Source: Rhinopithecus roxellana (lineage: Eukaryota; Chordata; Mammalia; Primates; Cercopithecidae). Taken from it: 64,000 nucleotides of DNA. Below the pieces are notes generated by a model, which was not told the DNA's origin, searched no databases, and saw nothing but the letters and a program-made list of their open reading frames with translations. Every line of letters starts with the position of its first letter. Position 1 is the stretch's first letter. The stretch covers positions 41,348,546 through 41,412,545 of the forward strand of contig NC_044559.1 of the NCBI RefSeq assembly GCF_007565055.1. The letters run 5' to 3'. This document shows, piece after piece, positions 24,791-36,476 of this stretch. The position numbers and the translations under genes were made by a program.

Positions 24791-25964
24791 ATTATTAGCA
24801 CATGTTTGGAAAACGAAGGGATAGTTCTTGTGAAATGTGCTTTTGGCTCAATGGGAGACTAGTTCAGTGTGTCAGACGCAAATGAAAAGACCCCTGAGGT
24901 TGGTTTCTCACTTTAAGTGATCTTGCCACATTCTGAAATTGAGACTCCTCACTTCTGCTCAGCAACAAGAATACAAATAAATGTGCCCTGAAGCCTTGTT
25001 TGCAGAAAATATGACATTATTCTTACACCAGGCAGGAACCATTCATTCCCTTTGAAATCTCTGCATTGCTGCATCTGTCTCTAAGATTTCAGGAACGTAA
25101 GTTATAAACAAGCATCTCTCTGTGGCTAATTCCAGTCAGCTGAAAATGAGGCCAGCTTCTAGAGACTAGGATGGGGACCACAATTCCCCCATTGCACTAA
25201 TCCTGCCTTGTTCCAAAAGCAACATCCTGTGAGAATGGGTTTGTGGATTTGTGAAAGCAGCATTTAATACAAAGAGATGCCTGTTAGTTTAAGCCTGACT
25301 TACTGAGTCCTCGTGAAGTCTGCCTGTACTTTTAGGTTTTAGAAATTGCAGTGCTCGGGATGGTGCTTTGACGTTGTGCTGGATTTTGTAGGAATGATGC
25401 TAATATATCATTGAATAATATTTATCTTGGGTATGTTGTAATCAGATTTCGATCCTAATACCAAACTGCTATAGAGGAGGGGGTAAACATTTATTGTTTT
25501 TATGACTGACGGGGATGTCTTTGCATTGTTGTTTACAAATTATTCTATTATATAATGCCTTCAATTAGAGTGTTTTTAAGATCAGTCAGCAGAATTTTGT
25601 AATACCCCCATCAATTGGCACTCGTGTTATTTTTCACAGATAATTGAGCCAGTGGCACATATGAGAGACTTCTTAGTCCACATCAAGATGGCAATGATTT
25701 GACCGTGTCAGTTATAAGGAGACTTTGTGCTCTCTGGGATGACTAGGCTGAGCGCCCTGTGAGAATAAGAACCAAGCTTGACTGTTTATGATCATATCCA
25801 TAGCAACAAGCCCAGAGCTTGCCTCTTTCTCAGTACTAAATCAATATCCGTTCAATGGCTGATTGATTGCTGAAGAGTGCTACTCTCTCAACTATTAGAA
25901 AAAACACTTATCTCTGTATCATCTATCTATCCACCCATCTATTGCATTCCTTCCTCTGTTAAAA
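24791..25964. other. Single-copy DNA
   Basis: Nothing recognised over about 1.2 kb. Confidence 0.4.
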
Positions 25965-26125
25965 ATACTTTATTTGTATTCATGCATTTAATTCTAACAA
26001 CTCTATGAGGGAGACTATTATTATCCACTTTTTACAGACAAGGAAACTGAGACGCAGAGAGGTTAAGCAATTGCCTGAGGTCATGCAGCTGGTGAGTTAT
26101 GGAGCTTGTGTAACCTTATTTTCTA
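25965..26125 (-). mobile_element. MIR SINE, antisense
   Basis: TTTTTACAGACAAGGAAACT, GAGAGGTTAAGCAATTGCC and GGTCATGCAGCTGGTGAGTT form the conserved MIR core read in reverse. Confidence 0.8.
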
Positions 26126-26261
26126 TGCCTTAACCTCATTGATTTTTATAAGGACAGCCTGTTCTGTAAGTCCAGGTCTTTGCAATGTGGGAAAAATTGG
26201 AATAGGATAGATTTTCTCTTTTGTACTTTTCCTAACCTCATGATTCTAATCCAAGTTGAAG

Positions 26262-26384
26262 ACAGAAAAGGTGAAGGCCCAAAGAAATTCAACTATGTGT
26301 GTATGCGTGTGTATATATATGCATGTGCACATGTGTGTGTATGCATGTGTGCTTGTGTGTATGCATGTGAATATATATGCATGC
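26262..26384 (+). repeat. Source copy of an inverted duplication (left border of minisatellite)
   Basis: Contains the 36-bp border ACAGAAAAGGTGAAGGCCCA... (26262-26297) and the first array units. The same block appears in reverse complement at 27094-27213. Confidence 0.85.
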
Positions 26385-27385
26385 GTGCTTGTGTGTATGC
26401 ATGTGAATATATATGCATGTGTGCTTGTGTGTGTGTGTATATATGCATGTGTGCTTGTGTGTATATGTGTGTATATATGCATGTGTGCTTGTGTGTGTAT
26501 ACGTGTGTATATATGCATGTATGCTTGTGTGTGTATGCATGTTTGTGTATATGCATGTGTGCTTGTGTGTGTATACATGTGTATATATGCACGTGCACTT
26601 GTGTGTATACATGTGAATATATATGCATGTGTGCTTGTGTGTGTATGCATGTGTATATATGTGTGTGCATACATGTGTATATATACATGTGTGCTTGTGT
26701 GTATGCATGTTTGTATATATGCATATGTGCTTGTGTGTATGCATGTGTATATATATGCATGTGCACTTGTGTGTATGCATGTGTGTATATATGCATGTGC
26801 ACTTGTGTGTATGCATGTGAATATGCATGTGTGCTTGTGTGTGTATGCATGTGTATATATATGCATGTGCACTTGTGTGTATGCATGTGTGTATATATGC
26901 ATGTACACTTGTGTGTATGCATGTGAATATGCATGTGTGCTTGTCTGTGTATGCATGTGTATATATGTGTGTGCGTGTGTGTGCATACATGTGTTTGTAT
27001 ATATGCATGTGTGCGTGTGTATGCATGTGTGCTTGTATGTGTATGCATGTGTGTATATATGCATGTGTGCTTGTGTATGCATGTGTATATATATGCACAC
27101 ATGCATATATATTCACATGCATACACACAAGCACACATGCACACACATGTGCACATGCATATATATACACATACACACATAGTTGAATTTCTTTGGGCCT
27201 TCACCTTTTCTGTGTATGCATGTGTGTATATATGCATGTGGGCTTGTGTGTGTATGCATGTGAATATGCAGATGTGCTTGTGTGTATACATGTGAATATA
27301 TGCACGTGTGCTTGTGTGTATACATGTGTGTATATATGCATGTGTGCTTGTGTGTGTATGCATAAGGGCATGTGTGTGTGCCCTG
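26295..27385. repeat. Minisatellite of about 36-bp TG/TA-rich units with an inverted internal segment
   Basis: About 1.1 kb of variable units (roughly 28-46 bp, most often 36) built from GCTTGTGTGTATGCATGTG and AATATATATGCATGTGT. It is largely alternating purine-pyrimidine, hence prone to Z-DNA and hairpins. Units differ by single bases and by 2- or 4-base slippage. From about 27094 to 27213 the orientation flips and includes 36 bp of non-repeat sequence copied from the left border. The array then resumes in the original orientation to about 27385. The units rarely contain stop codons, which opens long frames on both strands (up to 413 codons). These are compositional and not genes. Confidence 0.95.
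27094..27213 (-). repeat. Inverted copy of the minisatellite left border
   Basis: The reverse complement of 27178-27213 is identical to 26262-26297 over 36 bases, and the adjoining units align too, lacking only two 4-base steps (GCGT and GTAT). At the inner junction (about 27063-27130) the array and the inverted copy face each other and form a near-palindrome. Confidence 0.9.
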
Positions 27386-29189
27386 TCTGGGCATAATGGA
27401 GAGAGGGCAGAGAGAACCAGCAAGAGCAACCTCAGAATCCCAGTGAGAATTTGTAATGACTCTGTCTGGAAACACAAGAATAAGACCTTTCTGACATTTA
27501 AAAAATTCTGTTCATGTATTTTAGGTGATGGCATTCCCCTGAAGAAGATTAAAAATATAACATAGCTGAAAATTCTCTTGAAGCTGAGAAAAAGTAGTTA
27601 ACATTTAATAACAAATTTTGATCCTTAAGCATTAAAGTATCTATCAGTGACTCTACATACTCAATCCAATTTTGCTTTTCTGTAGCATTAATCATGGTGA
27701 TATTTGGATTTTAAGGAAAAATAATTAGGAGAAAAGCAGAAGTGGGGGCCCTCATCCATGTTCTACTTTCTAAAACTTCTGTGGGTAAATTTTCCTTAAC
27801 AAAGATGGTTTGGTCTTGCTGATGGCATAACTTCAATAATGAATAATTCAGAGAAGCAGGCAGTGAGTGTTAGCTGAAGACAGGAAACGTATCTTTGAAT
27901 TCCTGTTCATTTTATGGGCCTTTGGAAGCAGCCACCTATCTATATAAAGCTCTCTAAGGGAAAAATAGCACCATTCTTAGGCTAATGGGAAATAATGGTG
28001 TGATCAGTGAAGCTCTTTTCTTGGAAGCCTGCAATAGAGCTTAGCCACCTGAACCTCTCTGCTTCACTGCTCTGGTATCTGGACTATTATCAAAGAAGGG
28101 GTATCCAAATGGCAGGCTTTTACAGGGGAAATCAGCAATCCACCTGAAGCAGTGCTAGTCTCTCGTGTGTGGATCTAGAAGGAACACAAAACTGAAGACT
28201 GATAAAGTGTCATTTCATCCAGCAGACCATGTAAGTGAAAATTCTGGCTTGCTCTGCTGTTTTCCAGTTTCCCCATGTCCAGGATGAAAATGCTTTTGCC
28301 TTCTGGATTCTGAAACTGTTAGGCAGTGGTGCTTGCTGGAGGAGAGCTGATGGGGGATTGCGTGTCATCAATCAAGAGGCTTAACCATCCTCTCTATTAA
28401 TTAGGAGACAGAACACTGCTTCGATTTAACTGCCCCCTACCCCAGTTGGTGCAACACCCTTTTCGAGTGTTGCACTTTGTTGAACACACACATAGGAGTG
28501 GATCTACCTATGCACAGGTGAATGTGTAGAAGTGAATCAGATGAATGAGCATCTTTCTTTCCACATGCCCACTGCCTCCACCTTTGCTAGCAAGTCCCTG
28601 ATGACTTGGCAGGGGCTTTCGACCATGTTGTGGGTAATAGTGGGGGACATTCTAGCTCAATCACAAACTCTCCAGCCTTCCAAGGCTAGAGTTGGGCAGT
28701 ACCAGTCATCCTGAAATAATACCCCTATTGCTCCATCCTTCTGACAAACCAGTGTGAGGTCTTCAGTATTTTTCAAGTCTCAATGACATATCTTTGACTT
28801 GGGGCACCATGGTGTGGAAAGCAATTCCTGTTCTTTCCAGGAACAACCCCTATGCCATCTCTTCATCCACTAGTCTGGCCCAGCAGGCCAGTTTCCTTAT
28901 TGGCTTTATTTCCCTGCTAAGCCACTTCTTCCTCATATACTTAATTTCATATATCTACCTAAATTGTTGGTGACTTTAATTTTCTTCTTTATACTTTGTG
29001 TAATGTAAAAGTGTCTTCCAATAAGACATTTATAATCAGAACTTCCTCCAAATTCTCCAAATATTAACCACCAAGTACATCTGACCTGTCTTCTATGATT
29101 TAACCCAAATTCCCTTTCAACTATGAAACATACCGTTTGTTGGTGACCAACTGGATTTTGTATTCCATACCTACTGTAACACTCATTTA
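27386..29189. other. Single-copy DNA
   Basis: No repeat or exon is recognised over about 1.8 kb. A 60-codon frame at 28532-28714 has no recognisable domain. It is the longest stretch here lacking obvious transposon sequence. Confidence 0.4.
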
Positions 29190-29275
29190 TTCATTCATTC
29201 CTCCATTTGCAGCAATTGTTTACCGAGTGCCTGCTATGAGCTGGGTCCTGTTCCAGAATACTGCGTGGCACACCT
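29190..29275 (+). mobile_element. L2-like fragment
   Basis: TTCATTCATTCCTCCATTTG, then TACCGAGTGCCTGCTATGAG and CTGGGTCCTGTTCCAG, is the common ancient motif of the L2 group. Confidence 0.5.
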
Positions 29276-29342
29276 TGTTTACATTTCTGCCTCTCCCCTT
29301 GTAGGCCTTAAGTTCCGTGTGAAGTATACATTTTTTGCAGTC

Positions 29343-29890
29343 TGCGATGGTTAATTTTGTGTTAGCTTGACTGGTTTAAGCACATCTAGCTAGCTGGCAA
29401 ACCATTATTTCTGGGTGTGTCTGTGAGGGCATTTCTGGAAGAGATCAGCATTGGTGTATCAGTAGACTGAGTGAAGGAGATCTGCCTTCATCAACAGGGG
29501 TGGGCATTATCCAGTTGGTTGGGGACCTAGATAGAACAAAGAAGCAGGGAAAGGGTGAACTCTATCTTCTTCAGCTGCAATATCTCTCTTGTCTGTCCTC
29601 AGACATTCGCATTCCTGGTTCTCGGCCTTCAGACTTTACCCTAGATTCCTCCGCAACCCTTGTGTGTTTTTCAGGCCTTTGTTCTCAGTCTGGGAGTTAT
29701 ACCATCAGATCCCTTGGTTCTCAGGCCTTCAGGCTTAGATAGAATTATACCACCAGCTTTCTTAGTTCTCCAGCTTACAGATGATAGGTTGTAGGACCTC
29801 TCAGCATTTATAACCATGAGAGCCAATTCCCATAATTAATAAATGTCCTCTTCTGTATTGATGTATATCCTATTGGTTCTGTTTACCATA
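29343..29890 (+). mobile_element. MLT2-type ERVL LTR
   Basis: GATGGTTAATTTTGTGTTAG, TTCTGGGTGTGTCTGTGAGG, CAGTAGACTGAGTGAAGGAG, two GGTTCTCAGGCCTTCAG-like repeats, GAGAGCCAATTCCCATAATT and CCTATTGGTTCTGTTTACC follow the MLT2 (ERVL family) LTR in order. The last 25 or so bases are missing at the Alu insertion. A solo LTR as far as can be seen. Confidence 0.8.
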
Positions 29891-29897
29891 GACTGGA

Positions 29898-29898
<1 letters not shown>

Positions 29899-29921
<23 letters not shown>
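29899..29921. repeat. (CT)n microsatellite beside an Alu tail
   Basis: About eleven CT units lie between the LTR end and the T-run of the Alu. They start inside the probable target duplication (AGACTGGATCTCT at 29890 and AGACTGAATCTCT at 30227). Confidence 0.85.
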
Positions 29922-29942
<21 letters not shown>

Positions 29943-30222
29943 AGATGGAGTTTCGCACTTGCTGCCCCATCTGGAGTGCAGTGGTGCGACGTTGGCTCAC
30001 TGCAACCTCCACCTCCTGGGTTCAAGTGATTCTGGCACCTCAGCCTCCTGAATAGGTGGGATTACAGGTGCACACCACCACACCTGGCTAATTTTTGTAT
30101 TTTAGTAGAGATGGGGTTTCATCATGTTGGTCAGCCTGGTCTTGAACTCCTGACCTCAGGTGATCTGCCCTCCTTGTCCTCCCAAAGTGCTGAGATTACA
30201 GGTGTGAGTCACCATGCCTGGC
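29922..30222 (-). mobile_element. AluS-like SINE, antisense
   Basis: T-run 29922-29940, then TGAGATGGAGTTTCGCACTT and on to GTGAGTCACCATGCCTGGC. The target-site duplication has one mismatch, at 29890-29902 and 30227-30239. Confidence 0.92.
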
Positions 30223-30239
30223 ACACAGACTGAATCTCT

Positions 30240-31119
30240 TACAGCTATGCTGATGCATAGATACGAATTGACTACTCAGTGGGAGAAAACATTTTCTAGC
30301 AGAAGAAAATATTTATAGCTGCTCATGAAGGTGGCATGCTGATCTGCTCTACAACAACATGACTATCTAATTGCTCTGTGGTTGGTATAAAGTATTAGGC
30401 TTGAGACGTCCATCTGAATTTTGGTTTCTCTGCCTAGATGTTTTCATATCACTTCAAGGTCAGAATAGCCAGAATAGCCATAGAGTCCCTGGTCAAAGGG
30501 CCAGCTGATGAGACCTTGATGTGGCTCTGGGTGAAAGTCAAGCTTTTAAGTACAGTCAGGGATCTCACGCAGACTCAGATTCAGCTCTGACCTCTGATAG
30601 ATGAGGACAGGGAATGGGGGTTGTTTTTGGGAAGAATGAGAAATTCAGTTGGCCATACCATGGTGCCTCAAGTCAAAAGAGAGCTAGTGCTCTGCTGGAT
30701 GGATAGTGCAAAGGGTGTAGGAGCCCTCCTGACCAGCCCGCACCATTTGGGACTTAGGAAGACTGAGCACTGTCATTAGAGCCCAACCCAAGAGGACTGG
30801 CCAAGGTCTCAAGACCCTCCTTTTGACTGTGATAGCTCTGGCTTTACCCCTTTCTCATCTTACATGCTTCATCCTCCCCATATCAACTGATTTAGTTCTT
30901 GAGCTCTGTGGTCTCATCAGCCAACATGCTACTCTACTCTACTCTATTCTCTTCCCTCTGCCCCTCTCCATCCTCATCTTACTTTCCTTCCTGTCCCTTC
31001 AGATATTTACTGGGAAGGTGCTCAGGCTACGAGAAGCCCTTCATGGATTGCGTCATCTATTTACTATACAGGCATTGAGGACTAACATCTATTTACCAGG
31101 GGACGAACACATCCAGAGG
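30240..31119. other. Single-copy DNA
   Basis: Nothing recognised. It includes CTCTA-rich sequence near 30928-30950 and one copy of a short diverged direct repeat (30540-30580) whose partner is at 32147-32186. Confidence 0.4.
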
Positions 31120-31460
31120 ATGTGAGATGGGAGAGAACAGCAAATTCGAGGGCCTGAAAGGGGTCCAGCCTGGCTAAGCACAGAGTAGGAAGAGAGCAGT
31201 GGCAAGAAATGATGCAGGAGGTATGGGCTGCAGCCAGACCTTTAACAGTCTTGTGAGACATTTTGCACTTTGGTTTAAGAGCCAGGAAAACCATTGCAGC
31301 ATTTAAGCTGAGGAGTGACACAGTCAGATTTGCATTTTATAAAGCTTGCTCGGCCTAGAGCATGGACCATGGATTAGAGAGTGGCAAGAGTAGAGGCAGG
31401 GATCATTGAAGTGGCTGTGGCAGTTAGCAGCTGAGCCCAAAGGGAGGAAATGTAACAATT
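31120..31460 (+). mobile_element. Ancient mammalian interspersed repeat (family uncertain)
   Basis: CAGACCTTTAACAGTCTTGT, then AGCCAGGAAAACCATTGCAG and GAGGAGTGACACAGTCAGAT, matches a common old repeat motif (acquires as 'total tract ... not recognised family'). The same motif is at 58850-59110. I recognise the pattern but not the correct name. Confidence 0.45.
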
Positions 31461-31478
31461 AAGAATGTTTAGAGGAAG

Positions 31479-32077
31479 ATAGTGTGGCGAGTCCCCAAAG
31501 ACCTAGAACCAGAAATACCATTTGACCCAACAATCCCATTACTGGGTATATACCCAAAGGAATATAAATTATTCTGTTATAAAGATACATGCACACATAT
31601 GTTCACTGCAGCACTATTCACAATAGCAAAGATATGGAATCAACCCAAATGCCCACTAATGACAGACTAGATAAGGAAAATGTGGTACATATACACCATG
31701 CAGCCATAAAAAGAAATGAGATCATGTCCTTTGAAGGACATGGATGGAGCTGGAAGCCATTATCCTCAGCAAATTAACATAGGAATAGAAAACCAAACAC
31801 CACATGTTTTCACTTATAAGTGGGAGTTGAACAATGAGAACACATGGACACAGGGAGGGGAACAACACACATTGGGGCCTGTCAGGGAGGTGGGAAGAGG
31901 AAGAGCGTCAGGATAAATAGCTAATGCATGCAAGGCTTAATACCTAGGTAATGGATTTATAGGTGTAGCAAACCACCATGGCACACATTTATCTATGTAA
32001 CAAACCTGCACGCCCTGCACACATACCCCAGAACTTAAAATAAAATAAAATAAAATAAAATAAAATAAAATAAAATA
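31479..32077 (+). mobile_element. L1PA-like 3' end, 5'-truncated
   Basis: Starts in the C-terminal part of ORF2 (31482-31670 is an open piece with PFDPTIPLLGIYPKEYK) and continues through the 3' UTR to CCCAGAACTTAAAATAAAAT. The tail is (TAAAA)n at about 32036-32077. Target duplication AAGAATGTTTAGA (31461-31473) and AAGAATATTTAGA (32078-32090), one mismatch. Confidence 0.92.
32036..32077. repeat. (TAAAA)n microsatellite, L1 tail
   Basis: About eight TAAAA units in register, grown from the poly(A) tail of the L1 insertion. Likely length-variable. Confidence 0.9.
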
Positions 32078-32450
32078 AAGAATATTTAGAAGAGGAACCC
32101 ACTGCTTTTAGAGAATAATTATATGGGTGGCCCACATATGTGAGTAAAGCTTTTAAGTACCATCAGGCATCTCACCCAGACCCAGTTCAAAGGAGCAGGG
32201 CAGAGTGGGAAAAGCCCCTACCTCCATGGAGCTCATCGTCTAATATAAGTGATTCTTAGTTTCTGGGGTAGAATAAGAAACAGATGCCAAGACAGCCCAC
32301 ATGACTCTCTGGGGCAGAGGTAAGTGGTTAAAAACACGTTTTTAAAAATGCCAATTTTTAACACAAACTTCAGAAGGTGAAGTTCTGCAAAGTCTTGGTT
32401 AGTGATATTCAAAGAAAAACATGAAGGAACAATGGGTTATAAGATGTGTC

Positions 32451-32751
32451 GGCGGGGCATGGTGGTTCACGCCTGTAATCCCAGCACTTTGGGAGGCTGA
32501 GGTGAGTGGATCACCTGAGGTCAGGAGTTTGAGACCAGCCTGGCCAACATGGTGAAACCCCATCTCACTAAAAATATAAAAATTAGCCTGGCGTGGTGGC
32601 GAGTGCCTGTAATCCCAGCTGCTTGGGAGGCTGAGGCACAAGAATCACTTGAACCTGGGAGGTGGAGGTTGCAGTGAACCGAGATCACACCACTGTACTC
32701 TAGCCTGGGCAACAAATAAGACTTTGTCTTAAAAGAAAAAGAAAAAAAAAA
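32451..32751 (+). mobile_element. AluS-like SINE
   Basis: GGCGGGGCATGGTGGTTCAC through both monomers to a G-interrupted A-tail (AAAAGAAAAAGAAAAAAAAA). Confidence 0.92.
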
Positions 32752-33290
32752 GTGTGTATCCTGGCATGGAGGGGAAACAGAACATGATAACTAATTAGAC
32801 GATGGGATCCATTTGCAGTTGGGACAAAGGGGAAAATGCTATTTTGAAAACCTTAGCAGTTTATGACAAAAACAAAGCAATCTTTGGCAGAGTTGTTCCT
32901 CTTGTTTTGGGGGTCCCTTTAGTGAGCCCCTTTGGTCATGCAGATGGAAGTTAAGGACCTGCCTCTTGCTATTGGGAGCACCATTCTTATATATATGAAC
33001 TTGGTATTTTTGTAACCTTTCAAGAAAAGAGAGTCAAGGCTTTCACATTCCTTGTGTTGCCAGAGATGGAAGCGCAAGTTGTCTTTAGGGCTCAAAGCTC
33101 CTCACCTTGGGGGTAATTATTATTTGATGCATTTGGCTGTGCAAGAGATAAAACTACAGTCTGAGTCTGGAATGGGTAATGAGGCATCCCCTGCCTAAGG
33201 ATGGTGACTCCATTGAGAGTACAGTGACTCTGCAGAGATTTTATCTCAAACAGATTTGGCCTCAGGGAGTAAGGAAATGATCATGGAGGT

Positions 33291-33323
<33 letters not shown>

Positions 33324-33774
33324 TTTTATGGGGACTATGAATTGACTCCAGAGACCTGACTGCTGCATTGGGGATAAGGGAAAGACGGTCAGTGAGGATC
33401 CCCGGTGAAATTATTTGGTCCACAGGGTTGGGATACCTGATTTTTTTTCCGACTTGTGCACTGACTTCTATTATGTATCCTTAAATTTTGGTAACAGGTC
33501 TGCATTTGCAGTTTGAGTAAAGTTTTTGCAACTGGAGTCTGGGTAGGTTGAGAGAGTTGGAGTAAAGTGGCAGAGCAGGTAAGAGGCGACCAGGTGTGAC
33601 AGGTGGGAAGCTGGGGGAGCAGGGCAAGGTGGAGCCATGGGATATGGATGCATTTCCCAAGTATCTTTGGGAACACTTGTTGTAGGTTTGTGGGAGGGGG
33701 CTCAGGTCAGGATTATTTTGTTATTATAGAAAATTGAATGGTAAAAAGGAAGAGAGGGATAGGGAGAGGTTTGT
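32752..33774. other. Single-copy DNA
   Basis: No gene is recognised. T/A-rich low-complexity tract at 33290-33330. Two overlapping minus-strand frames at 33389-33676 lack a recognisable domain. Confidence 0.4.
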
Positions 33775-34062
33775 TAAGGATACAAAATTACAGCTAGATA
33801 AGAGGGATAAGTTTTAGTGTTATATACCTCTGTAGGATGAATATATGTAGGTAACATATTACGTAGTTTCAAATAGCTAGAACAAGAATATCGAATGTTT
33901 CAAAACAAAGAAAGAAATGATGTTTGAGATGATGGATATGTTTTACTTATACTGATTGGTGATCAGATTAGTATATGTATCAAAACATCACTATGTATCC
34001 CATAGATATGCCATTATTATGTCAGTTAAAAAATTAAGAAGTTAGATACAAAAAAAAAAGAG
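33775..34062 (+). mobile_element. L1 (L1PB/L1MA-type) 3' UTR, sense
   Basis: GTTTTAGTGTTATATACCTC, TTTCAAATAGCTAGAACAAG, GAAATGATGTTTGAGATGAT, ATGTATCAAAACATCACTAT and GCCATTATTATGTCAGTTAA, then poly(A), follow the 3' UTR of this L1 group. Confidence 0.75.
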
Positions 34063-34152
34063 GAAAGATTGGTCGCTAGAGGACTGTAAAACTTAGTTTG
34101 CAGCTGTCGTCACAGGGCTGCAAGGTGCCAAGAGGAAGAAATACTGGAACCA

Positions 34153-34204
34153 TATTAGTCTCCTCAGACTGCCACAACAAAATACCATAGGCTGGGCAGC
34201 TAAA
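34153..34204 (-). mobile_element. MaLR LTR, antisense, first part (split by an L1)
   Basis: TATTAGTCTCCTCAGACTGC and CACAACAAAATACCATAGG are the first 50 bases of the antisense LTR that resumes at 36477. Confidence 0.75.
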
Positions 34205-36476
34205 CAGGAATTTCAGGCAAGAGAAAGAAATAAAAGGCATTTAAATCGGAAGAGAGGAAGTCAAACTATCTCTGTTTGCAGATGATATGATTCCATACCA
34301 GAAAACCCCATAATCTCTGCCCAAAAGTCCTAGATCTGATAGACAACTTCAAAGTTTCAGGATATGAAAATCGGTAGCATTTCTATACACCACCAATGTC
34401 CAAGCTGAGAGCTAAGTTAAGAACATACTCTCATTCATAATAACCACAAAAAAAATAAAATACCCGGGAATACAGTTAACCAGGGAGGTGAAAGATCTCC
34501 ACAAGAAGAGCTACAAAACACTGCTGAAAGAGTTTAGAGTCATCACAAACAAATGGAAAGACATTCCACATTCATGGATAGGAAGAATCAATGTTATTAA
34601 AATGGCCATATTGCCCAAAGCAATGTACAGATTCAATGCTAGTCTTATCAAACCACCAATGACATTCTTCATAGAATTAGAAAAAGCTAATTCTAAAATT
34701 TATATGAAACCAAAGAAGAGCCAGAATAGCCAAAGCCATCCTAAGCAAAAGAACCAATTCTGGAGGTATCACATTACCTGACTTCAGACTATACTTCAAG
34801 GCCACAGTAACCAAAATAGCATGGTATTAGTACAAAAACAGACACACAGACCAATGGAACAGAACAGAGAGTCCAGAAAATAATGCCACACGTCTGATCT
34901 TCAACATGGTTGACAAAATACAAGCAATGAGGAAAAGACTCCAACACTTTTATTTATGGTGCTGGGATAACTGGCTATCCCAGCAGAAGATTAAAATGCA
35001 GAAGATTAAAACTGGACCCTTTGCTTACATCATCTGCAAAAATCAACTCAAGATGGATTAAAGACTTACATGTAAAACCTAAACTACAAACACCCTGGAA
35101 GATAATCTAGGAAATACCATTCTGGACATAGGTCTTGGCAAAAATTTCATGACGAAAATGCCCAGGGGAATTGCAGCTAAACCGAAGATTGGCAAATGGG
35201 GTTTAATTAAACTAAGGAGCTTCTGCACAGCAAAAGAAACTATCAACAGAGTAAACAGGCAACCTTACCTACAGAATGGGAGAAAATATTTGCAAACTAT
35301 GCAACCAATGAAGGACTAATATCCAGAATCTATACGGAACTTAAATTACATGCAAAAAACAACCTCGTTAAAAAGTTGGCAAAGGACATAAACACTTTTC
35401 AAAAGAAGACATACATATGGTCAATAAGCCTATGAAAATATGCTCGACATCACTAATCTTTAGAGGAAGAGAAATCAAAACCACAATAAGATACCATCTC
35501 ACAACAATCAAAATGGCTATTATAAAGTCTGGCCAGGTGTGTTTGCTCACGCCTGTAATCGCAAGCACTTTGAGAGGTCAAGGTAGGCAGATCACCTGAG
35601 GTCAGGAGTTTGAGACCAGCCTGGGCAACATGGCACAACCCTGTGTCTACTAAAAATACAAAATTAGCCAGGCATGGTGGCAGGCACCTGTAATCCAAGC
35701 TACTAGGGAGGCTGAGGCAGGAGAATTGCTTGAACCCAGGAGGTGAAAGTTGCAGTGAGTCATGATCATGCCACTGCACTCCAGCCTGGGTGACAGAGCA
35801 AGACTCTGCCTCAGGAAAAAAAAAAAAAAAAAAGATGCTGACAAGATTGTGGAGAAAAGGAACACTTATATACTGTTGATGGGAGTGTAAATTAGTTCAA
35901 CCATTGTGGAAAGCAGTGTGGTGATTTTTTCAAAGAACTTAACAGAATTACCATTCAACCCAGCAATCCCATTACTGGGTATAGACCCAAAGGAATGGAA
36001 ATCATCCTATCATAAAGTCACATGCATGACTGTGTTCATCACAGCACTATTCACAAAAACAAAGATAAGGAATCAAGCTAAATGTGCATCAATGGTAGAC
36101 TGGATAAAGGAAAAGCACACATACCCCATGGAATACTATGCAGCCATAAAAAAGAATGATATCACATCCTTTGCAGCAACATGGATAGAATTGGAGGCTG
36201 TTATTCTAAGTGCAGGAACAGAAAACCAAATATTGCATATTCTCATTTATAAGTGGAGAACACATGGAGAACACATGGACACAAATAAAACAACAGACGA
36301 CAGGGCCTACTTGAGAATGAGGGACGTGGGGAGGGAGAGAATTGAAATAAGGCCTGTTGGGTACTATGCTTATTACCTGGGTGACAAGACAATCTGTAAA
36401 CCAAACCCATGAAACACAATTTATGTATATAACAAACCTGCATATGTACCCCTGAACATAAAACTTAAAAAGTATT
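34205..36476 (+). mobile_element. L1P element, 5'-truncated in ORF2, containing an Alu
   Basis: Begins just upstream of the reverse-transcriptase active-site region (CTGTTTGCAGATGATATGAT) and runs through the rest of ORF2 and the 3' UTR to TGTACCCCTGAACATAAAAC. The Alu at 35531-35834 interrupts it. Open remnants: 34488-34781 (RT thumb region) and 35906-36412 (168 codons covering the C-terminal domain through LELEAVILS-like sequence). Frameshifts and stops elsewhere; no function expected. It landed in an antisense MaLR LTR. Confidence 0.88.
35531..35834 (+). mobile_element. AluS-like SINE inside the L1
   Basis: GGCCAGGTGTGTTTGCTCAC to a TCAGGAAAAAAA tail. L1 sequence continues on both sides (AAAATGGCTATTATAAAGTC before, GATGCTGACAAGATTGTGGA after). 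Confidence 0.92.

Noticed and set aside
26295..27385. CRISPR-like array
   Set aside because: Units are contiguous variable minisatellite repeats with no distinct spacers, in a mammalian genome.
26246..27534. Very long open frames on both strands (up to 413 codons, Cys/Val/Tyr or His/Thr/Tyr repeats)
   Set aside because: They are translations of the TG/TA minisatellite, whose units happen to lack stops in several frames on both strands. No domain, no conserved start, and overlapping frames are equally open.
35906..36412. 168-codon frame
   Set aside because: It is the C-terminal part of L1 ORF2 in a truncated element followed by 3' UTR, not an independent gene.
36243..36443. Minus-strand frame suggestive of a small secreted protein
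   Set aside because: Antisense to an L1 3' UTR; no support.
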